From NCBI RefSeq assembly GCF_006864135.1, contig NZ_SADV01000006.1, positions 62,001 through 126,000 of the forward strand: DNA of 64,000 nt, read 5' to 3'. The translations under genes and the position numbers were made by a program. Below the pieces are notes generated by a model, which made no database searches, was not told where the DNA came from, and saw nothing but the letters and a program-made list of their open reading frames with translations. Shown here one piece after another: positions 17,787 through 28,011 of this stretch (positions are counted from its first letter, which is position 1; each line of letters starts with the position of its first letter). Source of the stretch: Lysinibacillus sphaericus. Its GTDB lineage: Bacteria; Bacillota; Bacilli; Bacillales_A; Planococcaceae.

Positions 17787-18931
17787 TATGCTAATCCCTC
17801 CTTTGAGTTCCCCGACTCCAATGCTAACAATACCGCTCTTGTAAGAATTTCAACTCCCGTCACAAGCCTCGCCTGCTTAAATTTCATCTTTGGATGATGT
17901 AGGCCTGGTGTCACCCCACAGCCTAAGCCTAACATCGTAGATTTTAAATGCGGGCGTTGAACAGTATAGTGATGAAAATCTTCTCCTCCAGGTGTATGAA
18001 CTGGCTTTCTTAAATTCGACAACCCAGTTGCTTGCACGATTGCCTGCTCCATAATATATTGAGCAGTTGGATCTACTTCAGCTGCTACTACATTTGCTAC
18101 TGTACGTAATTCAATCTGTACTTTATGCAAGATCTTGGAAGAATCAATAACCCTTTTTATTCCCTGTGCAAGGGCATCCATTACATCATTTTGCTGAGCT
18201 CGTATATCGATGGTAAACGCTGCACTTCCAGGAATAATATTGCCGGATTCTCCCCCAGCATGGAATTTGGTCATCTTAATTGATACAGGAACCATTGGAT
18301 CTGTATGAAGTGTTCTTAAATCTTCGATAATAGTTGCTCCTACTTCAATGGCGTTCACGCCGAGATGCGGTCTTGCTGCGTGGGCATCTTCTCCAATGAT
18401 TTCTCCCTCAAGCAATCGAGAGGCTCCATGATGCAATGCGGCACAATAAGTACCGTCTTCAAGCTCATGAACAGGTCTTACATGGACACCAAATAAAAAG
18501 TCTAAATCATCAATGATCCCTTCTTTTAAAACCGATAAAGCACCAGTTCCTTTTTCTTCAGCTGGTTGAAAAATCACACGAATTGTACCGTTGAATGAAG
18601 GAGCAAGCTCTTTCAAAAGTAATAGAGCACCAATTGCCATCGTCATATGTCCGTCATGGCCACAGGAGTGGTTCGCACGAAATTCACCATCTACTTCCTG
18701 CCATAACGCATCAATATCCGTACGCAAACCGACTTTAGGACTACCACTTCCTACGTCAACATAAAGACCAGTACTGTTTTTAAAGCGTATTGGTGAAAAT
18801 CCTTCACGCGTTAGTAAATCAACAATATAATTTGTTGTTTCTACCTCATGCCAGCTTATTTCTGGATTCGCGTGCAAATACGTGAAAATCTCCATTAATC
18901 TTGGCCTCAAACGACTTAAAGCTTCCTTCAT
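17786..18931 (-). CDS. M20-family N-acyl-L-amino acid amidohydrolase
   Basis: About 381 residues. Metal-site signatures of M20D amidohydrolases are present: SCGHDGHM, the catalytic PAEEKGTGA, and HHGASR / TPGGEDFHHY farther on, with a dimerisation domain between. It removes the acyl group from N-acyl-L-amino acids. As first gene of the three-gene operon it would release the L-amino acid made by the racemase. The frame starts at a TTG (18940), but the ATG at 18931 lies nine bases after AAGGAG and is preferred. Confidence 0.87.
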   Translation of the reverse strand: MKEALSRLRPRLMEIFTYLHANPEISWHEVETTNYIVDLLTREGFSPIRFKNSTGLYVDVGSGSPKVGLRTDIDALWQEVDGEFRANHSCGHDGHMTMAIGALLLLKELAPSFNGTIRVIFQPAEEKGTGALSVLKEGIIDDLDFLFGVHVRPVHELEDGTYCAALHHGASRLLEGEIIGEDAHAARPHLGVNAIEVGATIIEDLRTLHTDPMVPVSIKMTKFHAGGESGNIIPGSAAFTIDIRAQQNDVMDALAQGIKRVIDSSKILHKVQIELRTVANVVAAEVDPTAQYIMEQAIVQATGLSNLRKPVHTPGGEDFHHYTVQRPHLKSTMLGLGCGVTPGLHHPKMKFKQARLVTGVEILTRAVLLALESGNSKEGLA

Positions 18932-19208
18932 AGCATCCAACTCCTTAAATTATCATACTATTAAGATTATTATAACGAAAATGAAATCTTTTCACACAAA
19001 AAACATATTCCCGCATTCAGAAAATTACCTACATGATACAGTTTATTACGTTCAGACTGTAGATAATTTATTATATCGAGTCATAAAGTACATTGATTAA
19101 TCATCTTTTATCCACTTTTAATAATTAGAAGATGCTGATTTTCGCTAAAGGCTATAATAATATGCCTACATAAGTTAAATTTAAGGCTTATCATCGAAGA
19201 TTGGGGAT
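18932..19208. other. Intergenic region upstream of the deacylase operon
   Basis: AT-rich, presumably holding the promoter of the three-gene operon. No gene or strong motif seen. Confidence 0.4.
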
Positions 19209-19460
19209 GATATTTGATTAATTATGCCTCGGCATAATTGCGTCCGAAATCGGCTTTGTGCTTAGACCTGCAGATGTTTTTTTTGTGAAAGCGCAGTGCT
19301 AACGTAGCGGTAGCGGTAAATGTTTTTTACTGCGCGAAAGCGAAGCGGCAGCGGCAAATGTTTTCTTCTGCGCGAAAGCGAAGCGGCAGCGGCAAATGTT
19401 TTCTTCTGCGCGAAAGCGAAGCGGCAGCGGCAAAGCGCCAACCGGAACGGAAATCAACTA
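19209..19460 (+). repeat. Dispersed repeat with inverted three-unit tandem array
   Basis: Begins with the palindrome AATTATGCCTCGGCATAATT. After a spacer there are three exact 38-bp units containing TGCGCGAAAGCGAAGCGGCA, at 19331, 19369 and 19407, ending in CCGGAACGGAAATCAAC. This is the reverse orientation of the array at 15618-15832; the two enclose the D-amino acid operon. Confidence 0.85.
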
Positions 19461-19508
19461 CACGTTATGTGATGTGCAAAGTATCAACAAGATCTCTCTT
19501 CATACAAA

Positions 19509-19553
19509 AAAGATGCAAGTACAGTTATTTGAATAACTGTACTCACATCTTTT
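19509..19553 (-). terminator. Terminator of dtpT
   Basis: AGTACAGTTATT and AATAACTGTACT with flanking AGATG/CATCT form a long stem with T/A runs on both sides. Confidence 0.85.
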
Positions 19554-19555
19554 GA

Positions 19556-21043
19556 TTAGTTAATACCTCGCATAGCTTTTGAAATGAATGGCGAAAGTAC
19601 TAATATTATGATCCCTAAAACAATTGATAATGAGCCTAAGAAACCGAAGTATGTGAATTCACTTACCACTTCATAGACTTTTACAAGTTGTGCGTTGATT
19701 GCTTGCGCTGCTGCGCTTGTTAAAAACCAAAGTGACATCGTTTGTGCAGCAAAAGCCTTCGGAGCCAATTTTGTAGTAACTGACAACCCTACTGGCGATA
19801 ATAATAACTCCCCAACTACAACTAAAAAGAATGATAATACTAACCACCATGGACTTACTAAATCTGTACCACCGGATAAATACGCTGGTAGCATCATCAC
19901 TAAGAATGACAATCCTGCAAAGAATAATGCATAAGCGAATTTACGCGGTGTAGATGGTTGCTTATCTCCCCACTTCATCCATAACATGGCAAATAACGGA
20001 GCCATCGTAACGACGAATAAAGGGTTTAACGATTGGAACCAAGAAGATGGAATATGAAAACTACCAATATCCAATCGTGTACGACTATCTGCATACGTTG
20101 CTAAAATAGTCGCCCCTTGTTCTTGGATTGCCCAAAACATTACAGCCGATAAAAACAAAGGAATATAAGCGAGCACGCGAGACTTCTCATCCTTAGTTGT
20201 TTTCTCACTTCGATACATATAAATAAAGTACACCGTTGGAATTACAATACCTAGTATCGTAATAATTAAACCAAAAACATTCACTGTTAGTACGCCAGTT
20301 TTGATACCAATTGCCCCAGCAATAATAATAAGGAGCGCTATAATCCCAAATCGTGTAAAGACTTTTTTTCGTTCTTCAGGCAGTAACGGGTTGTTTACCT
20401 GTAACCCTGCCAACCCTAAATATTTTTTTTCTGTTAATTTAAAAATAATTAAACCAACTAACATTCCGATCCCTGCTGCACCAAAGCCTAGGTGGAAATT
20501 ATACTGTTGTCCAATTGTTCCGACAATTAATGGTGCAAGGAATGATCCCATGTTAATGCTCATATAGAAAATTGAAAAACCTGCATCACGACGATTATCT
20601 GTATCAGCGTACATATCTCCGACAATGCTTGAAACGTTCGGTTTTAATAAGCCTGTCCCAATGACAATAAAGAACATTGAAACAAATAACATGCTTACGC
20701 CACCAGGTAACGCTAGCAGGAAATGTCCAAACATAATGAACACGCCACCATAGAAAATGGTTCTACGTGTACCTAGTATTCGGTCAGCAATCCAACCACC
20801 GATAATCCCTGACATGTAAACCAGTGATCCGTAGATGGCCATAATGGAGTTTGCTAGTCCACGATCTAGACCTAAGCCGCCTTCATGCAATTCATAATAC
20901 ATAAAGAAAATCAGAATTGCTCGCATACCGTAGTATGAGAATCGTTCCCAAAATTCAGTGAAAAATAATGTAAAGAGCCCTTTAGGGTGTCCGACAAAGC
21001 CATTTTGAGGGACGGATTTTACAATTTCATCTTTAGTAGACAT
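19556..21043 (-). CDS. dtpT: Proton-dependent di/tripeptide transporter (POT family)
   Basis: About 495 residues and 14 predicted membrane helices. The family signature FFTEFWERFSYYGMRAIL (ExxERFxYY) is near the N-terminus and IVGDMYADTDNRRDAGFS-type PTR2 motif follows. It imports small peptides with protons. The frame begins at ATG 21067, but a GGGAGAGGA site inside that extension sits seven bases before ATG 21043, which is the likely start. Monocistronic. Confidence 0.92.
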   Translation of the reverse strand: MSTKDEIVKSVPQNGFVGHPKGLFTLFFTEFWERFSYYGMRAILIFFMYYELHEGGLGLDRGLANSIMAIYGSLVYMSGIIGGWIADRILGTRRTIFYGGVFIMFGHFLLALPGGVSMLFVSMFFIVIGTGLLKPNVSSIVGDMYADTDNRRDAGFSIFYMSINMGSFLAPLIVGTIGQQYNFHLGFGAAGIGMLVGLIIFKLTEKKYLGLAGLQVNNPLLPEERKKVFTRFGIIALLIIIAGAIGIKTGVLTVNVFGLIITILGIVIPTVYFIYMYRSEKTTKDEKSRVLAYIPLFLSAVMFWAIQEQGATILATYADSRTRLDIGSFHIPSSWFQSLNPLFVVTMAPLFAMLWMKWGDKQPSTPRKFAYALFFAGLSFLVMMLPAYLSGGTDLVSPWWLVLSFFLVVVGELLLSPVGLSVTTKLAPKAFAAQTMSLWFLTSAAAQAINAQLVKVYEVVSEFTYFGFLGSLSIVLGIIILVLSPFISKAMRGIN

Positions 21044-21390
21044 AAAAATATCCTCTCCCGATTTCATTATTCAATAATAATATTATTACCCAAAAGTAAG
21101 GATAAAAACTTTATTTCACCATACTAAAGTGTTTAAAAAACTTTTTCAAGAGTTTTAAAAAATGTTGAAATATTACACCTTTTCTCTAAATTCAGAATGA
21201 TTTTTGTAGAATTATAGCAAACCTGTTGCTATTCCTAAGTTTTCTCACTTTTTGATATCTACTAAATTACAAACTACCACAAAATTATTCTAAAATATTT
21301 TATAGTCAGATTATTTATTTTATTAACAAATAAGCTAGTATTATCTATAATTTCATTCACAACGATATAAATTCGCTTTACGATTACAAA
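21044..21390. other. AT-rich intergenic region upstream of dtpT
   Basis: Nearly 350 bases of high A+T without an ORF, repeat or recognisable operator. It presumably contains the dtpT promoter. Confidence 0.4.
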
Positions 21391-21429
21391 AAAGCACGCT
21401 AGAAACAAGGAGCGCTTCTAGCATGCTTT
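21391..21429 (-). terminator. Terminator of hflX
   Basis: AAAGCACGCTAGAA pairs with TTCTAGCATGCTTT with one mismatch; flanked by A and T runs. Confidence 0.85.
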
Positions 21430-21449
21430 TAGAACAATGATGTGATTGC

Positions 21450-22736
21450 TTATTTAATGACATATTGTTGGAATTTTGCGTAATCTGCTTCTTTTACCTC
21501 TATTGTTAGAAGCGTACCATTTTCTTCATACACTGTTTCATAGACAGAAGCATGTTCATTTAAATAAGAGACAATATTCCCCTGTTCATACGGAATAAGC
21601 ATATTACATGTTACATAAGCAGAGAAAATATGCTGACGTACCATTTGCAATAATTCTTCTAACCCTATCGCTTGTTTCGCAGAAATCCAAATATTATCAC
21701 CACTAATAACAGGATAAGGAACGTTTGCTATATCCGCTTTATTATACACATAAATTGTCGGAATCCCTTCAACGCCAACTGCCTTAAGCGTTTCATTTGT
21801 TACATCCATCATAAAGCCGTGCTCAGAATTGGAAACATCTACAACATGGAGCAGTAAGTCGGCGTCACGAGCCTCTTCCAATGTTGAGCGGAATGCCTTT
21901 ACTAAATGATGCGGTAATTTACTAACGAAACCAACTGTATCTGTTAATAGGAATGTCTTTTTATCAGATAATTCTATTTGACGGACAGATGTTTCAAGTG
22001 TGGCAAAAAGCATGTCCTTCTCAAACACCTGTTTATGATCTTCTTGCCCTATTTTCGAAAGTAGCTGATTCATAATAGTTGACTTACCAGCATTCGTATA
22101 GCCGACAATGGAAACGACAGGGATCGCATTTTTACGTCGTTGTTTACGCTGCGTCTCTCGTTGCTCCTTTACATGCTCTAGCTCCTTCTTTATTTTCGAA
22201 ATCTGATCCTCAATTTTCCGACGGTCGAGCTCGAGCTTTGTCTCACCAGCACCACGGTTTTTAAAGCCACCCCCTGTGCCACCACCTTGACGGCTGAGAG
22301 ATGCATGTAAGCCGACTAAACGAGGTAGCATATATTGCAATTGCGCTAACTCGACTTGCATCTGTGCTTCACGTGTTTTAGCACGACGTCCAAAAATATC
22401 TAAAATCAACATCGTTCTATCAATAACCTTCGTCTCCAAATCACGTTCTAAATTACGGATTTGCGAAGGTGATAATTCATCATTAAAGATTACTAAATTT
22501 GCTTGTGCTTCATCATAAAAGTTTTTTATTTCTTCAATTTTTCCAGTACCAACATAATGAGATGGCGTAATGCGCTCTAAATTTTGTGTGACAATGCCGG
22601 CAACTTCAACATTCAACGCTTCAGCTAAATTTTTTAGCTCCTCCATTGAATAATCAAAATGCTCATCATTCCGTAGATTTACACCAACTAAAACAGCTTT
22701 TTCCAACAATATATCTACTTCTTTAATTTTATCCAT
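21450..22736 (-). CDS. hflX: Ribosome-associated GTPase HflX
   Basis: About 428 residues. The N-terminal HflX domain is followed by a glycine-rich linker (RQGGGTGGGFKNRGAGETKLE), a helical segment and a G domain with GYTNAGKST (G1), DTVGF (G3) and NKAD (G4). HflX binds the ribosome and splits stalled 70S particles under stress. The frame reaches TTG 22754, but GGGAGG lies seven bases before ATG 22736, the preferred start. Single gene with its own terminator. Confidence 0.95.
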   Translation of the reverse strand: MDKIKEVDILLEKAVLVGVNLRNDEHFDYSMEELKNLAEALNVEVAGIVTQNLERITPSHYVGTGKIEEIKNFYDEAQANLVIFNDELSPSQIRNLERDLETKVIDRTMLILDIFGRRAKTREAQMQVELAQLQYMLPRLVGLHASLSRQGGGTGGGFKNRGAGETKLELDRRKIEDQISKIKKELEHVKEQRETQRKQRRKNAIPVVSIVGYTNAGKSTIMNQLLSKIGQEDHKQVFEKDMLFATLETSVRQIELSDKKTFLLTDTVGFVSKLPHHLVKAFRSTLEEARDADLLLHVVDVSNSEHGFMMDVTNETLKAVGVEGIPTIYVYNKADIANVPYPVISGDNIWISAKQAIGLEELLQMVRQHIFSAYVTCNMLIPYEQGNIVSYLNEHASVYETVYEENGTLLTIEVKEADYAKFQQYVIK

Positions 22737-22835
22737 CCACAAACCTCCCACCAAACTTTGGTGCTACTACGACAAATTTTCTTCATCTTACCATATAATG
22801 TCCTAATTCGTGTCGTTTAACATATATATCGTAAA

Positions 22836-22864
22836 AAATGCGCCTTTATGCAAAAGGCGCATTT
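22836..22864 (-). terminator. Terminator of putP
   Basis: ATGCGCCTTT and AAAGGCGCAT form a perfect 10-bp stem with A/T runs on both sides. Confidence 0.85.
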
Positions 22865-22869
22865 CATTT

Positions 22870-24357
22870 TTACTTACGTTCTTCTTTTAGTAATACTTCC
22901 GTGCGATTGAATTCGTCTTCAATATCTTTATTCGGTCTATATGTCAAAACACTAACAATAACCGCAACGATTAAGCATACAAAGAAGCCTGGAACAATCT
23001 CATATAATGTATCAGCTAAGAACTTTATTTTCCCCCAAACAAAGGCAGTTGCAGCACCAGCTACCATCCCACTTAGCGCTCCGTAATTCGTTAATTTTCT
23101 CCAATACAGCGACAGCAATATTACAGGACCGAACGCTGCACCGAAGCCAGCCCAAGCAAAGCCCACTAAGTCTAAAATAGAACTATCTGGATTCCATGCT
23201 AAAATCCCTGCGACGATAGCTACAACTAAAACAGCGACACGACCAACAAAGACATAATGCTTATCATCAGCCGTTTTATTAAATAAAGCTTTGTAAATGT
23301 CTTCAACAAGCGCTGACGAAGTAACAATTAATTGCGATGAAATGGTACTCATTACTGCGGCTAAAATGGCAGCTAGCATTATACCTGCAATAAATGGATG
23401 GAATAAAATTTGGCCAAGTACAATAAATACTGTCTCAGCGTCCTTTAATTCACCTGCATTTTGTTCATAATAAGCCACACCTACTAAAGCTGTTGCAATC
23501 GCTCCGAATAAACTTAACATCATCCAGCCAATACCGATACGACGAGCCTGCGTTGTTTCTTTTACTGAGCTTATCGCCATAAAGCGTACGATAATATGTG
23601 GTTGTCCAAAATAACCAAGTCCCCATGCAAGTGATGAAATAATTACTGCAGCAGTTGCATTTGAAGATAATAAGTTCAGATGATCAGGATTTACAGCTTT
23701 TATAGATGCTATCGTGTCTCCAATTCCACCTGTTAAAAACAATCCAAATAACGGTACAGAAATAAGTGCTATAAACATAATGAGACCCTGTAAAAAGTCT
23801 GTATAACTAACCGCTAAAAACCCTCCAAATAATGTGTATGCTACAACTACAGCAGATACAATTAATAAGCCAGTATGGTATTCATAGCCAAATGAGCTAT
23901 CAAAAAACTTACCCCCTGCAACCATTCCTGAAGAAACATAAAATGTAAAGAAGATTAAAATAATGATACCTGACGCAATTCTTATTAGCTTAGTGTTGTC
24001 ACGTAAACGATTATCTAAATAACTCGGAATAGTAATTGAGTCATTAGCAACTTGTGTATATACACGTAGCCTCGGTGCTACCAATAGCCAATTCAAATAG
24101 GCGCCAATTGTTAAGCCGATGGCAATCCAAGCCTTGGAAAGTCCGGCTAAATAGATCGCGCCCGGTAGACCCATTAATAGCCAGCCAGACATATCTGCTG
24201 CACCTGCGCTCAGCGCTGTAACAGCAGGGCCAAGCGAACGCCCCCCAAGCATATAATCCGTTAAATTTGATGTTTTCCTAAATGCATACCAACCGATTCC
24301 TAGCATGGCGATCATATAAATAATAATCGCAAGTAATTGATACATGTTTTCAGACAT
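22870..24357 (-). CDS. putP: Sodium/proline symporter
   Basis: 495 residues and about 13 membrane helices of the SSS family. The N-terminal GGRSLGPAVTALSAGAADMSGW and the later FGGFLAVSYTDFLQG segments are typical PutP residues involved in sodium and proline binding. It imports proline for nutrition or osmoprotection. Start ATG has AAGGGGAAAA upstream. Divergent from the methyltransferase gene. Another SSS substrate is possible but the match is strong. Confidence 0.92.
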   Translation of the reverse strand: MSENMYQLLAIIIYMIAMLGIGWYAFRKTSNLTDYMLGGRSLGPAVTALSAGAADMSGWLLMGLPGAIYLAGLSKAWIAIGLTIGAYLNWLLVAPRLRVYTQVANDSITIPSYLDNRLRDNTKLIRIASGIIILIFFTFYVSSGMVAGGKFFDSSFGYEYHTGLLIVSAVVVAYTLFGGFLAVSYTDFLQGLIMFIALISVPLFGLFLTGGIGDTIASIKAVNPDHLNLLSSNATAAVIISSLAWGLGYFGQPHIIVRFMAISSVKETTQARRIGIGWMMLSLFGAIATALVGVAYYEQNAGELKDAETVFIVLGQILFHPFIAGIMLAAILAAVMSTISSQLIVTSSALVEDIYKALFNKTADDKHYVFVGRVAVLVVAIVAGILAWNPDSSILDLVGFAWAGFGAAFGPVILLSLYWRKLTNYGALSGMVAGAATAFVWGKIKFLADTLYEIVPGFFVCLIVAVIVSVLTYRPNKDIEDEFNRTEVLLKEERK

Positions 24358-24540
24358 ACTTTTCCCCCTTATTTCCCCTTGAGTCTTTTTATTAAAAATT
24401 CCCTATATTTAAAATACCACAAATATACAAGATAACCTATAATTATTCAAAGTGCGACTTCTAAAATTTATAATAGCAAAGCAATTCATAAAATGTGTTA
24501 AACTAGTGCCATCTATAACACGATAAAGAAGGCGAAATGT

Positions 24541-25701
24541 ATGACATTTGAAGAAATGAAAACTCAGCTTATGGAGCGGATTATACAGCAGCAACTCGTT
24601 ACTGCTACGATCAGTCAACCTCGTATGAAATCAAACGAAGTAAAGCGTATAAAGCTAAAACCTTTATTACTGAAGGATACTTACCATATACAAGTTGAAT
24701 ATCAATTTGAACGTATTTTAAAACACGAAAATGTTCTATTAGAAAATTTTCCTGAGAAACTAGAAGCATTTTTTATCGATTACCGTCAAGCGCATATTGA
24801 TTTTATTGATGAAAATATACAAGTACAGCTATCAAAAAAGAACAAAGTACTATGGAAATCTGATAAGTCCTCAACGCCAAAGCAAGTTAATTTAGCGCAT
24901 AATCGGAAGAAAAACTATTTACTGGCAGAGGATAAGCCATACCCGTTTTTAATTCGTCTTGGTGTGCAAACAGAAGAAGGAAAAATAAAGAAACAAAAAT
25001 ACGATAAGTTTAAACAAATCAACCGCTTCATCGAATTTATTGATGATGCATTAACCTATTTGCCAAAGGATCGTCAGGTTCGTATTTTAGATTTTGGTTC
25101 AGGCAAATCCTATTTAACATTCGCCCTATACCATTACTTAAAAATCGAAAAGGGCTTAGACATTCGTGTCACTGGTTTGGATTTAAAGAAGGAAGTTATT
25201 GAAGAATGCTCACGAATTGCACAGGATTTAGGCTATGAGCAGCTTGAATTTCTAGTAGGAGATATTAATGATTATAATGAGGAGTCTGCTGTGGACATGG
25301 TGGTGACTCTACACGCTTGTGATGTTGCCACTGATATGGCATTAGCCCGTGCTGTGAAATGGGGAGCAAGCGTTATTTTAAGTGTCCCTTGCTGCCAGCA
25401 TGAGCTAAATCGTCAGCTTAACACACCAGCACTGGATATTATGCTTCAACACGGTCTCGTACGCGAACGTTTTGCAGCGCTCGCAACAGACTCAGTCCGA
25501 GCAGAAATCTTATCACTCGTTGGCTATGAGGCACAATTGCTAGAGTTCATAGATATGGAAAATACACCGAAAAACATTTTAATACGAGCCTATCATACAG
25601 GTAAAAAGCCAAGCTCTGAACAGCGCGCTAGCTATGATGCGTTTTTGAAGCTGCTAAATGCCAAGCCGTTTTTAGCGAATGAATTACAAGCTTACCTATA
25701 A
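24541..25701 (+). CDS. SAM-dependent methyltransferase (Methyltransf_32-like)
   Basis: 386 residues. The first 160 form an uncharacterised N-terminal domain. The SAM-binding fold starts at about 180 with VRILDFGSGKSYLTFAL (motif I), then VTGLDLKKEVIEEC (motif II) and DMVVTLHACDVATDMAL (motif IV). The LHACD and SVPCCQHEL residues are characteristic of a family also seen in eukaryotic METTL25-type proteins. The substrate is unknown. Ribosome site AGAAGG before the ATG; a TAAACT -10 like sequence lies at about 24497. Confidence 0.82.
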   Translation: MTFEEMKTQLMERIIQQQLVTATISQPRMKSNEVKRIKLKPLLLKDTYHIQVEYQFERILKHENVLLENFPEKLEAFFIDYRQAHIDFIDENIQVQLSKKNKVLWKSDKSSTPKQVNLAHNRKKNYLLAEDKPYPFLIRLGVQTEEGKIKKQKYDKFKQINRFIEFIDDALTYLPKDRQVRILDFGSGKSYLTFALYHYLKIEKGLDIRVTGLDLKKEVIEECSRIAQDLGYEQLEFLVGDINDYNEESAVDMVVTLHACDVATDMALARAVKWGASVILSVPCCQHELNRQLNTPALDIMLQHGLVRERFAALATDSVRAEILSLVGYEAQLLEFIDMENTPKNILIRAYHTGKKPSSEQRASYDAFLKLLNAKPFLANELQAYL

Positions 25702-25763
25702 AATGCCGCGTTATTTGTGAGTGAAGCGCGGGTATTTCTGAATTCACTTAAGCAAATGAAAAG

Positions 25764-25792
25764 GGCGGTCCAATAACTTCTGGACCGCCATT
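25764..25792. terminator. Shared terminator between convergent genes
   Basis: GGCGGTCCA and TGGACCGCC form a perfect 9-bp stem, with T- and A-rich flanks on either strand. Confidence 0.82.
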
Positions 25793-25796
25793 TCTA

Positions 25797-27116
25797 TTAT
25801 AGTTCTTGTCGTAATGCTTGAATAACGTCAATTTTCGTGGCCTTACGTGCTGGACGATAGCCTGATACCATCGCTACACCAATACTAATCGCTGATGCAA
25901 TAAGAACGAGCTGCCAAGGAATAAGTGAAAATGTAATGTCATTTTTACTAAATGCATCTTCCCCTGTTGCTGCTTCTAGAATTAAAGGTAATGCAGCATT
26001 TGCTACAAAGCTAATAACATATGAAATAGCTACAGCCATCAAAGTCCCAATAATACCGATGAAAGTACTTTCCATTAAGAACAATCGTTGAATAAGCTTT
26101 GGACTTGCTCCGATCGCCTTTAAAACACCGATTTCACGAGTACGCTCTGTAACCGCCATAGTCATTGTATTAAAAATACCAATCGAGGCAATCAATACAG
26201 CAATTGTTCCTACAAATATTAAACCGATTTTTAAAACTAGGAAAAATACATTCATTTGATCCAATTGCTCAGTAATTGAATAAACGCTATAACCTTTGTC
26301 TTTTAGTTTGTCTAATATCGGCTTTACATTTTCCATGCTGTCAGCAAAAATATTAAACTCGGAATAAAACATGTCATCCTCTTTAACATTACCTGTTGCT
26401 ACTAACTTTGTAGCTAACATCGGCTTTTGCTCTGTATCCATATAAACTGAGTTGTTGATCATCCAGTCATAGGAAGGCTTCTTCATAACACCGACAATCG
26501 TATATTTCATTTTCTCTGTCTCTTTTGCCCCATCAGTATGTGGCGTTAATAATAATTCGATCTCTTTACCAATTAATGAGTCCTTATAACCTTCCTCACT
26601 ACCATTATAAAACGTGCCTTCTAATTCAGCTTTTTTACTCTTTTCTTCAATAATTTTGCGCTCAGCATCATTGACTAATGTTTGAGCAAAATGGTAGCCT
26701 ACAACGATTTCGTTTGGCTTTGTTGGATACTTTCCTTCTGCAAGCTTGCCATTTACTTGCTCAAAATCATGCATATTTGCAACGTATAAATCAGATTGTG
26801 TATCACGATCCTCAAAAAATGAATGTGCGGATGCATTGACAGTAATCGTTTCGAGTACTGTTTTCACATGATCTATACTTTTTATTTCATTAATTTGTTC
26901 CTTTGTAATTTGATCATTCCCATGCACTTGAATTTTCGTCACTTTTTCATCCGATAATATTTCATTACGTAATGAATCCTGCAGCCCAAACCCAACTGAT
27001 GCGAGGACAATCAAAAATGCACAGCCCATTGTTGCCGCTAGCACGGTCATAAACACACGTAATTTATTTTTCTTTATATGCTGTTTAACAAAATCTAATT
27101 GATCTTTAAATAACAT
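25797..27116 (-). CDS. FtsX/MacB-family ABC transporter permease
   Basis: 439 residues: one N-terminal helix, an extracellular domain of about 230 residues (40-270), and three C-terminal helices with the FtsX signature TMTMAVTERTREIGVLKAIG. Such proteins are the membrane half of LolCDE/MacB-type exporters that move lipids, peptides or antibiotics, or signal to cell-wall enzymes. It is paired with the ATPase one base upstream. Substrate unknown; no adjacent two-component system. Confidence 0.88.
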   Translation of the reverse strand: MLFKDQLDFVKQHIKKNKLRVFMTVLAATMGCAFLIVLASVGFGLQDSLRNEILSDEKVTKIQVHGNDQITKEQINEIKSIDHVKTVLETITVNASAHSFFEDRDTQSDLYVANMHDFEQVNGKLAEGKYPTKPNEIVVGYHFAQTLVNDAERKIIEEKSKKAELEGTFYNGSEEGYKDSLIGKEIELLLTPHTDGAKETEKMKYTIVGVMKKPSYDWMINNSVYMDTEQKPMLATKLVATGNVKEDDMFYSEFNIFADSMENVKPILDKLKDKGYSVYSITEQLDQMNVFFLVLKIGLIFVGTIAVLIASIGIFNTMTMAVTERTREIGVLKAIGASPKLIQRLFLMESTFIGIIGTLMAVAISYVISFVANAALPLILEAATGEDAFSKNDITFSLIPWQLVLIASAISIGVAMVSGYRPARKATKIDVIQALRQEL

Positions 27117-27117
27117 A

Positions 27118-27804
27118 TTATGCTTCCTCCTTTACAAGTTCCCCATCGTACATGCGGAAACGTCGATGTGCTATCGTCGCTACTTCCTCGTCGTGAGTAA
27201 TGATGACAAATGTTAAGCCAAGCTCACGGTTTAGACTTTGAATGAGCAGCAATATATCTTGCTCTGTTTCCGAATCAAGACTTCCTGTCGGCTCATCCGC
27301 CAACAAAATAGGAGGATTTGTAATTAAGGCTCTTGCAATACTTACACGCTGTTGCTGACCACCGGATAATTCATTTGGGTAATGGTCTGCTACCTCTGTT
27401 AACCCAACCTTGTCCATTAATTTTTTCACCTTTTCTATACGCATAGCTCCCTTGATACCCTGTAACTTCAAAGGTAGCTCAATGTTTTCAAATGCCGTTA
27501 AGCCTGGCATCAGTTGAAAGTTTTGAAAGATAAATCCGAACTGTTGCAAGCGAAAAGCAGCACTTTCTGCTTCAGTGAGATGAGCTGTTTCCATTCCGTT
27601 TACCTTAATAGATCCTTGTTCAGATTTCATATATCCAGCTAATATTTGTAATAAGGTTGATTTCCCAGAGCCACTTTTCCCAACGATTGCGACAATCTCT
27701 CCTTTTTTTACCTCAAAATTGACACCCTTTAATACCGGAACCTGTTTTTCCTTACCTTTCTTTCCAATTAAAAATGTATGTTGTAAGTTCTCGACTTGAA
27801 TCAT
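27118..27804 (-). CDS. ABC transporter ATPase, LolD/MacB type
   Basis: 228 residues, with Walker A GKSGSGKST, Q-loop FIFQNFQLMPGLTAFENI, signature LSGGQQQR, Walker B ILLADEPTGSLD and H-loop ITHDEEVA. It powers the permease encoded one base downstream. The promoter region is the 500-base gap toward ykaA. Confidence 0.92.
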   Translation of the reverse strand: MIQVENLQHTFLIGKKGKEKQVPVLKGVNFEVKKGEIVAIVGKSGSGKSTLLQILAGYMKSEQGSIKVNGMETAHLTEAESAAFRLQQFGFIFQNFQLMPGLTAFENIELPLKLQGIKGAMRIEKVKKLMDKVGLTEVADHYPNELSGGQQQRVSIARALITNPPILLADEPTGSLDSETEQDILLLIQSLNRELGLTFVIITHDEEVATIAHRRFRMYDGELVKEEA

Positions 27805-27839
27805 TTTTAACTATACTCCCCTTTCACCTTCTTCTGACT

Positions 27840-27915
27840 CATAACGTAGGGTTGATTTACGTTCCTGCTGGTTGCTTCCCTACAAAAGCCATCCTAAATT
27901 TTAGGTTATGAGCCT
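27840..27915 (-). repeat. Fragment of the dispersed repeat family
   Basis: CGTAGGGTTGATTTACGTTCC and CTGGTTGCTTCCCTAC resemble the GTTGATTTCCGTTCC...CTGGG head seen at 15630, 33885 and 63945. The rest of the 27805-28304 gap is AT-rich. Confidence 0.5.
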
Positions 27916-28011
27916 TTACTTCTCCATTGTAGAATATAATTCTTAATAAAGTTGAAGGATAAAAATGAAGATATTCTTAAGAAAATGGAAAACGACAAGC
28001 AAAACATTTTC

